A DNA stretch of 64,000 bases. It comes from Rhodocyclales bacterium (GTDB taxonomy: Bacteria > Pseudomonadota > Gammaproteobacteria > Burkholderiales > Rhodocyclaceae). How positions within the stretch are numbered: the stretch's first letter is position 1; each line of letters begins with the position of its first letter. Location of the stretch: positions 1 through 64,000 of the forward strand of contig JACPEH010000017.1 in the NCBI GenBank assembly GCA_016183655.1, in the 5' to 3' direction. The position numbers were made by a program, and so were the translations under genes. The notes beneath the pieces were generated by a model that saw nothing but the letters and a program-made list of their open reading frames with translations, was not told where the DNA came from and searched no databases. Below are positions 1 to 7,809 of this stretch, piece after piece.

Positions 1-149
1 CGCTTGACGTTGCAGATTCAAGTTTCCTTAAACCTTGCTACTTCTGTGCGAGCACTTCAATTTAATCGCAATGTCAGCCGAAGCCAACTTCACAACCAAA
101 CCAAGCACCCACACCTATCGGTTGTCTGGTTTTTAAAGAGCGTACTACT
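1..149 (-). promoter_or_regulatory. rRNA operon leader with boxA antitermination site (partial)
   Basis: Read on the minus strand, the bases directly after tRNA-fMet contain GCTCTTTAAAAA (130-141), a close match to the rRNA boxA antitermination element. An ACAACCGATAGGTGTGGGTG-like stretch follows, which resembles the segment between boxA and 16S rRNA in proteobacterial leaders. The 16S gene itself would begin beyond the left edge. No protein-coding sequence is visible here. Assignment rests on motif resemblance only. Confidence 0.6.
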
Positions 150-226
150 TGGTTGCGGGGACAGGATTTGAACCTGTGACCTTCGGGTTATGAGCCCGAC
201 GAGCTGCCAGACTGCTCCACCCCGCG
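150..226 (-). tRNA. Initiator tRNA-fMet (anticodon CAU)
   Basis: A 77-nt cloverleaf reads from 226 down to 150 and has an encoded CCA end. It shows the initiator hallmarks: a C1-A72 mismatch at the top of the acceptor stem (CGCGGGG against CCCCGCA) and three consecutive G-C pairs (GGG/CCC) flanking the anticodon loop CTCATAA. It is almost identical to the E. coli fMet tRNA. It sits only a few bases upstream of a boxA-type rRNA leader on the same strand, so co-transcription with an rRNA operon is likely. Confidence 0.97.
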
Positions 227-255
227 TCCGTCTTCTGCATCAGCAGAGAAGTGAA

Positions 256-285
256 ACTATATCAGGCTTCTCAACTACCCGTCAA
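256..285 (-). promoter_or_regulatory. Sigma-70 type promoter for tRNA-fMet/rRNA
   Basis: On the minus strand TTGACG (285-280) and TATAGT (261-256) are separated by 18 bp. They lie about 30 bp upstream of the tRNA-fMet 5' end. The boxes and position fit a strong housekeeping promoter for the stable RNA unit. Confidence 0.7.
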
Positions 286-359
286 CACTCACCGGAAAAT
301 TTCTTTCGTCGTTGCGTTTGCTTCGACGCCGGCGTTGCTGCGAGGGGGCGAACTATAGC

Positions 360-977
360 CTAGTCGGAAAGCCATTGCAAGAGGGGCTGCCATTGTTCTT
401 CATCGCGACGATGTTTTGCCCGCGGCGGATCGAACACGGTCAGCCCGCCGGCCGCTGCGTTAACGTAGTTCTGCGTGTTGCGCAGATAGGCCAGGATCGG
501 GATGTCGAAGTGGCGCAGGAACTCTTCCAGCATCACTGCGGCGCGCGTACGCGGATCGACACGCATGGCAACAATGCCCACCACACCGCGCCGCCCGCGC
601 ATTTCATTGCGGATCGAATTCAGGAAATCCTCGGTGGCCGCCATGTCGAAGACCGAGGGCACGACAGGCACGATGACCTTGTCGACCAGGCGCAGGTAGT
701 CAGACAGCTTGTAGCCCTGCAGGCCGGCCGGGGCATCCAGTACAACCCAGTCCGGCTCCTTGGGCAGATTGAACAGCATCTGGTTACCGGCGAAGTAACC
801 AGTGACCGGCGGCAGTATGGGATCGCGAAACGCCATCCAGCGCAGAGCGGACTGCTGGCGATCGAGATCGCACAGCGTTACTTTCTTTCCCTTGTTGGCG
901 AAATGACCGGCGAGATTCGTCGCCAATGTCGTCTTGCCGGCACCGCCCTTCGGATTGGCGACCATTACTGCACGCAT
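360..977 (-). CDS. ParA/MinD-family P-loop ATPase
   Basis: This 205-residue protein starts with a deviant Walker A motif, KGGAGKTT (residues 10-17), typical of the ParA/MinD/Soj superfamily. Switch-like DLDRQQS (about residues 38-44) and VVLDAPAGLQG (Walker B region, about 78-88) follow. Such proteins are dimeric ATPases that position plasmids, chromosomes or large complexes. The small size and the lack of a DNA-binding extension or a parB neighbour suggest an orphan ParA. The ATG at 977 is chosen because GGGAGGA precedes it at good spacing; an ATG four codons upstream would lie over that site. It is divergent from the IclR-type gene and upstream of tRNA-fMet. Cargo unknown. Confidence 0.85.
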   Translation of the reverse strand: MRAVMVANPKGGAGKTTLATNLAGHFANKGKKVTLCDLDRQQSALRWMAFRDPILPPVTGYFAGNQMLFNLPKEPDWVVLDAPAGLQGYKLSDYLRLVDKVIVPVVPSVFDMAATEDFLNSIRNEMRGRRGVVGIVAMRVDPRTRAAVMLEEFLRHFDIPILAYLRNTQNYVNAAAGGLTVFDPPRAKHRRDEEQWQPLLQWLSD

Positions 978-1091
978 GCTTCCTCCCATTAATCGATCTG
1001 AATGCCGTCGAATTATACGCAGCCGTGCCGGCAGTGCCTCGCATCTCGCTTCATGGCTACAATGGCGCATCGAAAATCTGCAGGTCACAAG

Positions 1092-1928
1092 ATGACAACA
1101 ACACCTGAAAAGCAACGGCAGGGTATTCAATCGATCGAAGTCGGTACCCGCCTGCTGCGCGCACTGGCTGCACACGGCCGGCCGATGATGCTGCGCGACC
1201 TGGCCAAGAATGCCGGCATGCCGGCGGCGAAGGCGCATCGTTATCTGGTCAGCTTCATGCGCATGGGCCTCGTCGAACAGGATGGCAACACCGGACGCTA
1301 CGATCTGGGCAGTTTCTCCCTTGAGCTTGGCCTGGCCAGCCTGTCGCGCCTCGACCCGGTCCGCCTTGGCGCCCCCATCCTCGACGACTTGTGCGAGCGG
1401 ATCGGCGAAACCGTGGCGCTGGCGATGCTCGGCAACCACGGTGCGACGATCGTCCGCTGGGTGGAAGCCGGCGGGCCGATCACCGTCACGCTGCGCACCG
1501 GGACGGTCCTGCCGCTGGCCAACTCGGCGACGGGACGCGCCTTTGTCGCCTATTGCCGCTCGCCCTTCCTCAAGAAGCTGCTGGAGCGCGAACTGCGTGC
1601 CACCGCCGAAGCGGGCAAGACGACGGTAACCGCCCAGGTAAGGGAACTGGAGCCGATCATCGATGAAATCCGCCTGCACGGCATTGCGCGTGCCAGCAAC
1701 AGCCTGACTCCCGGCATCAACGGTTTCAGCGCACCGGTTTTCGACCATACCGGGCATATGGTCGCGGCGATCACCTCGCTCGGCTCGGTCGGCAATTTCG
1801 ACACCGAATGGAACAGCCCGCTCGCCCTTGCCATCAAGGAGGCGGCGCACGCCTTGTCGTCGCGGCTGGGGTTCAACGAAACGGTACAGCCCCCGCCGGC
1901 AAGCATCCTTTCGTCCATCGCACGATGA
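1092..1928 (+). CDS. IclR-family transcriptional regulator
   Basis: The 278-residue product has an N-terminal winged helix-turn-helix (about residues 10-70: LRALAAHGRPMMLRDLAKNA and a recognition helix with PAAKAHRYL). A C-terminal effector-binding domain (about 85-260) contains the IclR-type NSLTPGINGFSAPVFD segment. IclR proteins bind small aromatic or organic acids and repress or activate catabolic operons. The stop overlaps the start of the following PaaX-like gene (ATGA), so the two regulators are probably translationally coupled. The start at 1092 places the conserved HTH near the N-terminus; in-frame upstream ATGs (e.g. 1062) exist and cannot be excluded. No obvious catabolic target gene is nearby. 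Confidence 0.85.
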   Translation: MTTTPEKQRQGIQSIEVGTRLLRALAAHGRPMMLRDLAKNAGMPAAKAHRYLVSFMRMGLVEQDGNTGRYDLGSFSLELGLASLSRLDPVRLGAPILDDLCERIGETVALAMLGNHGATIVRWVEAGGPITVTLRTGTVLPLANSATGRAFVAYCRSPFLKKLLERELRATAEAGKTTVTAQVRELEPIIDEIRLHGIARASNSLTPGINGFSAPVFDHTGHMVAAITSLGSVGNFDTEWNSPLALAIKEAAHALSSRLGFNETVQPPPASILSSIAR

Positions 1929-2956
1929 AACACGCGCCGCTCGAGCGGTGGATCGCCGGGATACTGGACGAAGCGCAACTCCGGACGAACTCGGTCATCG
2001 TTACGGTATTCGGCGACGCCATCGCCCCCCACGGTGGCGCGGTTTGGCTAGGCAGCCTGATCGAGCTTCTCTCGCCGCTGGGCATCAACGATCGCGCCGT
2101 ACGCACCAGCGTCTTTCGACTGACCCAGGAACAATGGCTGCATGCCAGCCCGATCGGTCGCCGCAGCGTCTATGAACTGACGCAGGCGGGGCAGCGGCGG
2201 ATCAACCACGCCTATCGGCGCATCTACGACACCCCGCATGAGCCGTGGAATGGCGAGTGGCAGATCGTCTTCGTTCCGGAGGGAAGCTTGCCGACCAGGC
2301 AGCGAGAAGAACTGCGTCGCGATCTGCTCTGGGAAGGTTATGGCGCGCTCGCTCCCGGTGTCTTTGCCCACCCGGCAGGAAACGACCGGCAGTTGCGCGA
2401 AGTCCTGGCGCAGACCGACAGCGAGGGCAAGGTGGCGGTGCTCAAGGCCTGCGCGCTCGACGGAATCGTCACCACCCCATTGCGTACGCTGGTACGTCAA
2501 TGCTGGCACCTCGACCGCCTGGCCGATGATTACCGGCGCTTCGCGGAGCGCTTCCGGCCCACGCTGAAATGGCTCGAATCGGGCAAGGCCTGCGACCCGC
2601 AGCAATGCTTTGTGCTGCGCACGCTGCTGATCCATGAATTCCGTCGCATCCAGCTGCGCGACCCGCAACTGCCTGACACGCTGCTCTCCAAGGACTGGCC
2701 GGGCCATACCGCGCGAGCGCTGTGCCGGGACATCTACGCGCTGACGCTGGCTCATTCGGAAGCGCACCTGCGGGAGACCCTGTCCGTCCCCGAGGGGCGC
2801 TTGCCGGCGGCCGATGCCAGCCTCTATGCGCGATTCGGCGGGATAACGGGGGCTATTGCGGAGAAGACCGCTGCGAAAGACGCCGGCACCAGGAAGCGCG
2901 AAGGCGCGCCGGGCACGGCGACTGGTGCCCCCGCCCGGAATCGAACCAGGTCCTGA
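1925..2956 (+). CDS. PaaX-family transcriptional repressor
   Basis: A protein of 343 residues resembling PaaX, the repressor of phenylacetate degradation that responds to phenylacetyl-CoA. The N-terminal winged-helix part contains NSVIVTVFGDAIAPHGGAVW (about residues 22-41) and the characteristic INDRAVRTSVFRL turn. A central domain with WNGEWQIVFVPEG and a C-terminal PaaX_C-like part (DDYRRFAERFRP, RTLLIHEFRRIQLRDPQLP) follow. The last ~40 residues are low-complexity, extend beyond the usual ~305-residue length, and are read through the antisense strand of the tRNA-Thr-like gene; the stop codon lies inside that tRNA. The start overlaps the IclR stop by 4 bp. No paa catabolic genes are present, so the ligand and targets are unknown. 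Confidence 0.85.
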   Translation: MKHAPLERWIAGILDEAQLRTNSVIVTVFGDAIAPHGGAVWLGSLIELLSPLGINDRAVRTSVFRLTQEQWLHASPIGRRSVYELTQAGQRRINHAYRRIYDTPHEPWNGEWQIVFVPEGSLPTRQREELRRDLLWEGYGALAPGVFAHPAGNDRQLREVLAQTDSEGKVAVLKACALDGIVTTPLRTLVRQCWHLDRLADDYRRFAERFRPTLKWLESGKACDPQQCFVLRTLLIHEFRRIQLRDPQLPDTLLSKDWPGHTARALCRDIYALTLAHSEAHLRETLSVPEGRLPAADASLYARFGGITGAIAEKTAAKDAGTRKREGAPGTATGAPARNRTRS

Positions 2957-2996
2957 TGCTTACAAGGCAACTGCACGACCTTCATGCTACGGGGGC
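2923..2996 (-). tRNA. Divergent tRNA-Thr (UGU)-like gene, antisense to paaX-type 3' end
   Basis: Read from 2996 down to 2923, a 74-nt cloverleaf can be folded: acceptor GCCCCCG/CGGGGGC (perfect 7 bp), D stem GCAT/GTGC, anticodon loop CTTGTAA with anticodon UGU, T arm CCTGG-TTCGATT-CCGGG, and an encoded CCA. The T loop and acceptor stem are excellent. The anticodon stem has one T-T mismatch, and the D loop (GAAGGTC) is short and lacks the usual A14 and A21, so this is not a standard tRNA-Thr. It overlaps the last 34 bp of the PaaX-type reading frame in antisense. It could be a specialised or degenerate tRNA. Confidence 0.7.
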
Positions 2997-3098
2997 AAAC
3001 CGGGCCGGATTATAGCCGAACCGTGCTTTCCGCGCTTCCGGCGCCGGGCATCCGGCATTAGAATTGGCCGGCATCTACCGCAGATCGGATTTCCCCTC

Positions 3099-4886
3099 AT
3101 GCCGCCATTAAGCAATCCCACCGAAATCGCCCGCGAGGCCTTCCGTCTCCTCGCCACGCGTCGGATTGCGCCAACGCCCGAGAACTACCGCACCGTTTAT
3201 CACGAGATCGCCGGCACGCGCGCCGACGATGCGCAGATGTTCCCTGCCGAACAGTTGAAGTCGCTGCAGCAGGGCCTGCCGCGTGCCACGCCGGCACAGC
3301 TGCGGCTGGCGCGCGAGCTGGAGCAGGCCGCCAAGGATGAAAGCTGGAGCGCTTACCGCAATACGCTGGTGCGCTTCATCGAGGAGCAAAGCGCCGTCGA
3401 ATCGCTGCCCTGGGGCGAACTGATCAACAGCCTGCTGCGGGAATGGGATGCCAGCCGTTCCGGCCTGACGACCGGCAAGAAGCGCGAAGCGCTGGAGCAT
3501 CTTTTTTCGAGCGCCGGCAACAACGCCGAAACGCTGTACAACCGGCTGCAGAGCCTGATCCGGGCATGGTCCCAGGGTGCCCGGAGCGACGACACCGGTT
3601 TGGTCGAAGGCGACATTGCCCCGCCGCCGGAGAGCCCCCGGACGGAAGCATCGGCGCCCGCGCCGGCAGCGGCCTCGCGCGCCAGCGAGCTGCTGCCGCA
3701 GATGCGCGACCTGCTGGCCTTCGCCCTGGAAAACGCGGTTGCGGCGCAGATCGTCGAAGCCCCGGAACTCGCCACCCAGGCCCGCACGCTGGCGGCGACG
3801 GCACGCAAGGCCAACAGCGTCCAGGCAATCGAAGACCTGCTGGCCGAACTGAAGCGCTTCGCCTACCGTCTTGAACTGCTGGCCGACGACCGCAGCGAAC
3901 TTCGCCAGGGCCTGCTGCATCTGCTGCAACTGATTGTCGAGAACATCAGCGAGCTGGTCATCGACGACCAGTGGCTGCAAGGCCAGATCGCCGTCGTCCG
4001 CGACATCGTCACCCGCCCGCTCAGCCTGCGCACGATCGACGACGCCGAGCGCCGGATCAAGGAAGTTGTATTCAAGCAGAGCCAGCTCAAGCACAGCCTG
4101 GTCGAGGCGAAGGAAGCGCTGAAGTCGATGCTCGCCGGCTTTGTCGACCATCTGGTGGGATTCGCCGAGAGCACCTCGGACTATCACGACAAGATCGAAA
4201 TCTGCGCACAGAAGATCAGCGCCGCCAACGACATCAACCAACTGGCCGACGTCGTCCAGGAAGTCATGCGCGAGACGCGGGTCATCCAGCTCAATGCGCA
4301 GCGTTCGCGCGATGAACTGCAGAGCACGCGCCAGCGCGTTCAGGAGACCGAGCAACGCATCAACGAACTGCAGCAGGAACTCGACAAGGCGAGTTCGCTG
4401 GTACGCCACGACCAGCTCACCGGCACGCTGAACCGGCGCGGACTGGAAGAAGCCTTCGACAAGGAAGCGGCACGAGCGAAGCGGCGCAGGACACCGCTCT
4501 GCCTGGCCTTGCTCGACATCGACAACTTCAAGAAACTCAATGACTCGCTCGGGCACGATGCCGGCGACGCAGCCCTGATCCACCTGGCCACCGTCATCCG
4601 TGAGTCGATGCGGCCGCAGGACACCGTCGCGCGCTTCGGCGGCGAGGAATTCGTCATCCTCCTGCCGGACACGGCCGTCACCGATGCGAACCATGCACTG
4701 ACTCGCCTGCAACGGGAGCTGACCAAGCGTTTCTTCCTGCACAACAACGACAAGCTGCTGATCACGTTCAGCGCCGGCGTCACCGAACTGCGCAACGAGG
4801 ACAGCCAGAGCACGGTGATGAAACGGGCTGACGAGGCGATGTACGCGGCCAAAGCCGCCGGAAAAAATCGCGTCAATGCGATATAG
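3099..4886 (+). CDS. GGDEF-domain diguanylate cyclase
   Basis: A 595-residue cytosolic-looking protein without clear transmembrane segments. A long helical N-terminal region (1-390) is followed by a coiled coil (about 395-430, rich in Q/E/R) and a C-terminal GGDEF domain (about 430-595). The active-site signature is GGEEF at residues 514-518, and the product-inhibition I-site RPQD lies exactly five residues upstream. It should therefore make cyclic di-GMP from two GTP and be feedback-inhibited. It lies between regulatory genes and the glycosylation island, and the window also encodes a PilZ c-di-GMP receptor (YcgR), so a role in motility control is plausible but inferred. The start at 3099 begins the conserved N-terminal region; upstream in-frame sequence overlaps the tRNA. 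Confidence 0.9.
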   Translation: MPPLSNPTEIAREAFRLLATRRIAPTPENYRTVYHEIAGTRADDAQMFPAEQLKSLQQGLPRATPAQLRLARELEQAAKDESWSAYRNTLVRFIEEQSAVESLPWGELINSLLREWDASRSGLTTGKKREALEHLFSSAGNNAETLYNRLQSLIRAWSQGARSDDTGLVEGDIAPPPESPRTEASAPAPAAASRASELLPQMRDLLAFALENAVAAQIVEAPELATQARTLAATARKANSVQAIEDLLAELKRFAYRLELLADDRSELRQGLLHLLQLIVENISELVIDDQWLQGQIAVVRDIVTRPLSLRTIDDAERRIKEVVFKQSQLKHSLVEAKEALKSMLAGFVDHLVGFAESTSDYHDKIEICAQKISAANDINQLADVVQEVMRETRVIQLNAQRSRDELQSTRQRVQETEQRINELQQELDKASSLVRHDQLTGTLNRRGLEEAFDKEAARAKRRRTPLCLALLDIDNFKKLNDSLGHDAGDAALIHLATVIRESMRPQDTVARFGGEEFVILLPDTAVTDANHALTRLQRELTKRFFLHNNDKLLITFSAGVTELRNEDSQSTVMKRADEAMYAAKAAGKNRVNAI

Positions 4887-4888
4887 GA

Positions 4889-4943
4889 CTATCCCGCGCG
4901 CGGCGGATAGCCGGCCATCGACGGTAGCGGTTATGCTATCGTC
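4889..4943. repeat. Two tandem hairpins between the cyclase and the glycosylation operon
   Basis: The 79-bp gap holds two dyads: CTATCC...GGATAG (4889-4910) and a 9-bp stem GACGGTAGC/GCTATCGTC with a 6-nt loop (4920-4943, one G-T pair). Neither is followed by a T-run. They could attenuate transcription into the island or stabilise the mRNA end. Function is not established. Confidence 0.45.
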
Positions 4944-4965
4944 AGCCACGAACCAGACCCCAACC

Positions 4966-6447
4966 ATGCCCTTGACTCCTGCTCCGCGCCACTGGCGCGT
5001 CGTTCTCATCCAGCCGCCGGCTTACGAGCACTCGGGTGCGCTTGCCGAGCTTGCTGAAACCCTTCTCTACGGCCTCCACGGCTTGGGCATGGAAGTCGAC
5101 CTGGCGCTCAACGAATGCTCGCCGACCGGCGGCAACATCGTCCTTGGCGCCCATCTGCTCGACGAGCGCGAGATGGCAGCCCTGCCGGGCGATGCCGTCA
5201 TCTACAACTCGGAGCAGATCGACGAAGGTTCGACCTGGATCGGCAGGCCATACGTCGAGCTGTTGCGTTCACGCCCGGTCTGGGATTACAGCCGACAGAA
5301 CCTGGAACGACTGAGATTTCTGGGCGTTGCCGGCGGCACATTCGTGCCCGTCGGCTACGTCCCGCAGCTAACACGCATACCGCGGGAGGAGGAGGACATC
5401 GACGTCCTCTTCTACGGTTGCATCAACGAGCGTCGGAAGAAAATACTGGAGGGCCTGATCGAACGCGGGCTGCGCATCGAATTCCTCTCCGGCGTCTACC
5501 GCGAGCCGCGCGACCACCTCATCGCCCGCGCCAAGGTTGTGCTCAACCTTCACTACTACGACGCCAACGTCTTCGAGATCGTCCGCGTCTCCTATTTGCT
5601 GGCAAACGAGAAGGCCGTCGTCGCCGAATGCGGGGATACGACCGACATCGACGAGGACATGCGCGACGCGGTCCGCGGCGTTCCCTACGAACAACTGGTC
5701 GATGCCTGCGTCGAACTGGTGGACGATGCAAAACAGCGCGCCAACCTGGCACGGCGCGGCTTCGAGGCCTTTGCCCGGCGCAGCGAGCGGGATATCCTCG
5801 CGCAGACGCTCGGCATCGCCGATGCAGTGTCGCCGACGCATACGCCGGCGCTGCTCAACCTCGGCAGTGGCAAGGACTGGCGCGACAACTGCCTCAATGT
5901 CGACATCAGCGAAGTCTTCCGCCCCGATGCGCTGCTCGACATCGGCCGCCCGATTCCGGCCGGCGCAGCACTGGACACGATCCGTTTCGGCCGCATCGAT
6001 CTGCGGTCGGAGATGTTCGACGCCATCTTCGCCAACGACGTGCTCGAGCACATCCCTGACCTGGTCACGGCGATGGGCAACTGCCTGACGCTGCTGAAAG
6101 CCGGCGGCACCTTCCACATCGTCGTCCCTTACGACCTGTCGCTCGGTGCCTGGCAGGATCCGACCCACCTGCGCGCCTTCAACGAGAACAGCTGGCTCTA
6201 CTACACTGATTGGTACTGGTATCTCGGCTGGGCCGAGGCGCGCTTCGACCGGCTGTCGACAGAGTTCGCGCTCAGTCCGCTTGGTCAGTCGCTGCAGCAG
6301 GCCGGAAAACCGCTCGAAGAAATCCTGCGCACGCCGCGTGCCGTCGACTCGATGAGTGTTGTTCTGCGCAAACGCTATCTTCTCGAATCCGAAGCGCAGC
6401 GCGCATCCGTCGCCACTCGCCGCCCCTGGGACGACATTCCGGCATGA
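4966..6447 (+). CDS. Fused GT-B-type glycosyltransferase and SAM-dependent methyltransferase
   Basis: This 493-residue protein has two halves. Residues 1-285 resemble a GT-B glycosyltransferase of the CgeB-like kind, with DVLFYGCINERRKKIL and a nucleotide-sugar-site-like stretch FEIVRVSYLLANEKAVVAE. Residues 293-480 form a class I methyltransferase with motif I LNLGSGKD near residue 300, an acidic NVDIS strand end, and FDAIFANDVLEHIPD. It probably transfers and methylates a sugar during glycan assembly. The ATG at 4966 is preferred because the core fold starts immediately after it (HWRVVLIQPPAYE). It is the first gene of a tightly spaced operon and overlaps the next gene by ATGA. Substrates are unknown. 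Confidence 0.75.
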   Translation: MPLTPAPRHWRVVLIQPPAYEHSGALAELAETLLYGLHGLGMEVDLALNECSPTGGNIVLGAHLLDEREMAALPGDAVIYNSEQIDEGSTWIGRPYVELLRSRPVWDYSRQNLERLRFLGVAGGTFVPVGYVPQLTRIPREEEDIDVLFYGCINERRKKILEGLIERGLRIEFLSGVYREPRDHLIARAKVVLNLHYYDANVFEIVRVSYLLANEKAVVAECGDTTDIDEDMRDAVRGVPYEQLVDACVELVDDAKQRANLARRGFEAFARRSERDILAQTLGIADAVSPTHTPALLNLGSGKDWRDNCLNVDISEVFRPDALLDIGRPIPAGAALDTIRFGRIDLRSEMFDAIFANDVLEHIPDLVTAMGNCLTLLKAGGTFHIVVPYDLSLGAWQDPTHLRAFNENSWLYYTDWYWYLGWAEARFDRLSTEFALSPLGQSLQQAGKPLEEILRTPRAVDSMSVVLRKRYLLESEAQRASVATRRPWDDIPA

Positions 6448-7799
6448 ACGTCGCCGACGACCTCGCCGCCGAGTTCTACCACGAGGCCGATCTGCGGCTG
6501 GCGCAGGCGGTTCCCGGGCAGGCGCTGACCGTGCTCGATGCCGATTGCCGCCGCGGCCATCTGGGCGAGGTACTGAAGCATTTACAGCCGGCGCGGACCA
6601 TCGTCGGCCTCTGCGCCGACGCAGGCGATGCCGGCGATGCCGGCCGGCGGCTCGACCGGGTGATCCGCTGCGATATCGCCACCGCAACGCCGGAGCTGCC
6701 ACAGGCCTCGTTCGACTGCATCATCCTTGGTGATGCGCTGGCCGGCTTGCACGACCCGCTCGCCGTGCTGACGGCATTGCGGTCGCTGCTCAAGCCGGAC
6801 GGCCGACTGGTCGCCGCGGTTCACAACAGCCAGCACTGGCGAGACCTCGACGCCCTGCTCTGCGGCGACCTGCAGGCAGCCAACGCGAGCGGCAGGCCGC
6901 CGGTGCGCAGCATGGGCTTCGCCAACATCGTCAAGCTCCTGCTCGACGCCGGCTTCCTGCCGTGCATCAAGGACCGGCGACTGCAACCGCCGCCGCAGGA
7001 TTGGCTGGAAGCCGCCACGCCGCTAGCGGCGCGGCTCAGGCTGGACGGCGCGTCGTTCGCAGCGCGCGTCGCTGCCCGCCGGTTCTTCATCGAGGCCACC
7101 CCGATCGGCGACCTGCCGCCCGATGCCGAGGACTGCCCGCCGACAACCATCGGCGTCTGCACCAACGACGCCGTCGTCCTCGCCGACAACCTACTCGCCT
7201 CGCCCGCTCTGGCCGGCGACAAACATCAGGTGCTGCGCGTCGAGGGTGCGACCAGTGCGGCGGAAGGGCTCAACGCCGTGATCGAAAATGCCAGCCACGA
7301 ACTGGTGGTGCTGGCGCACCAGGACGTCTACCTGCCGCGCTGGTGGATCGCCCGCCTGTGGCAGCAATATGCGCTGGCGCGCACTGCTTGCGGCGGCGAG
7401 ATCGGCATCCTCGGCGTCTACGGTGTGCTCGGCAGCGAACGCGGCATCACTCGCTTCGGCCGCGTGGCCGACCGCGAATTCCTGCTCGACGAGGCGACAC
7501 CGCTGCCGGCCCGGGTAAGCAGCCTCGACGAACTGCTGCTGGTCGTACCGCGGTGCTCGCCGGTGCGTTTCGACCCCGCACTGGGCTTCCATCTGTACGG
7601 AACCGACGCCTGCCTGGTCGCCGAACGGCATGGCCTGCCGGCCGTCGTCGTCGATGTACCCTGCTTCCACAATTCGAAACAGGGCGGCGCACTGCCCGAA
7701 GCCTATCGCGGTAGCAGCCAGGCAATTGCCGGGAAATGGCCGGAACGCCTTCCGCTGGCGACGCCTTGCGGCGTCATTCGCCCGAGCGGGACAAGTTGA
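6444..7799 (+). CDS. Fused methyltransferase-like and StrF-type glycosyltransferase-like protein
   Basis: The 451-residue product combines a class I methyltransferase-like N-terminus (about 20-135) with a C-terminal glycosyltransferase-like domain of the Glyco_tranf_2_5/StrF kind (about 230-440). The second domain is marked by VVLAHQDVYLPRWW and an acidic LYGTDACLV segment. The methyltransferase motif I is degraded (LDADCRRGHLG instead of a G-x-G-x-G core), although FDCIILGDAL and LLKPDGRLVAAVHN match later motifs. That half may be inactive or bind a different ligand. A short GDAGDAG duplication occurs within it. Domain order is the reverse of the preceding gene, with which it overlaps by 4 bp. 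Confidence 0.65.
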   Translation: MNVADDLAAEFYHEADLRLAQAVPGQALTVLDADCRRGHLGEVLKHLQPARTIVGLCADAGDAGDAGRRLDRVIRCDIATATPELPQASFDCIILGDALAGLHDPLAVLTALRSLLKPDGRLVAAVHNSQHWRDLDALLCGDLQAANASGRPPVRSMGFANIVKLLLDAGFLPCIKDRRLQPPPQDWLEAATPLAARLRLDGASFAARVAARRFFIEATPIGDLPPDAEDCPPTTIGVCTNDAVVLADNLLASPALAGDKHQVLRVEGATSAAEGLNAVIENASHELVVLAHQDVYLPRWWIARLWQQYALARTACGGEIGILGVYGVLGSERGITRFGRVADREFLLDEATPLPARVSSLDELLLVVPRCSPVRFDPALGFHLYGTDACLVAERHGLPAVVVDVPCFHNSKQGGALPEAYRGSSQAIAGKWPERLPLATPCGVIRPSGTS

Positions 7800-7809
7800 C
7801 GGAGACACC

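Noticed and set aside
978..1850. N-terminal extension of the ParA frame upstream of 977
   Set aside because: It would run antisense through the IclR-type gene; the sequence before the KGGAGKTT motif is non-conserved and a good ribosome site lies at the 977 start.
3108..5009. Long minus-strand open frame opposite the diguanylate cyclase
   Set aside because: The plus strand encodes an intact GGDEF protein with catalytic motifs. The minus product has no domain.
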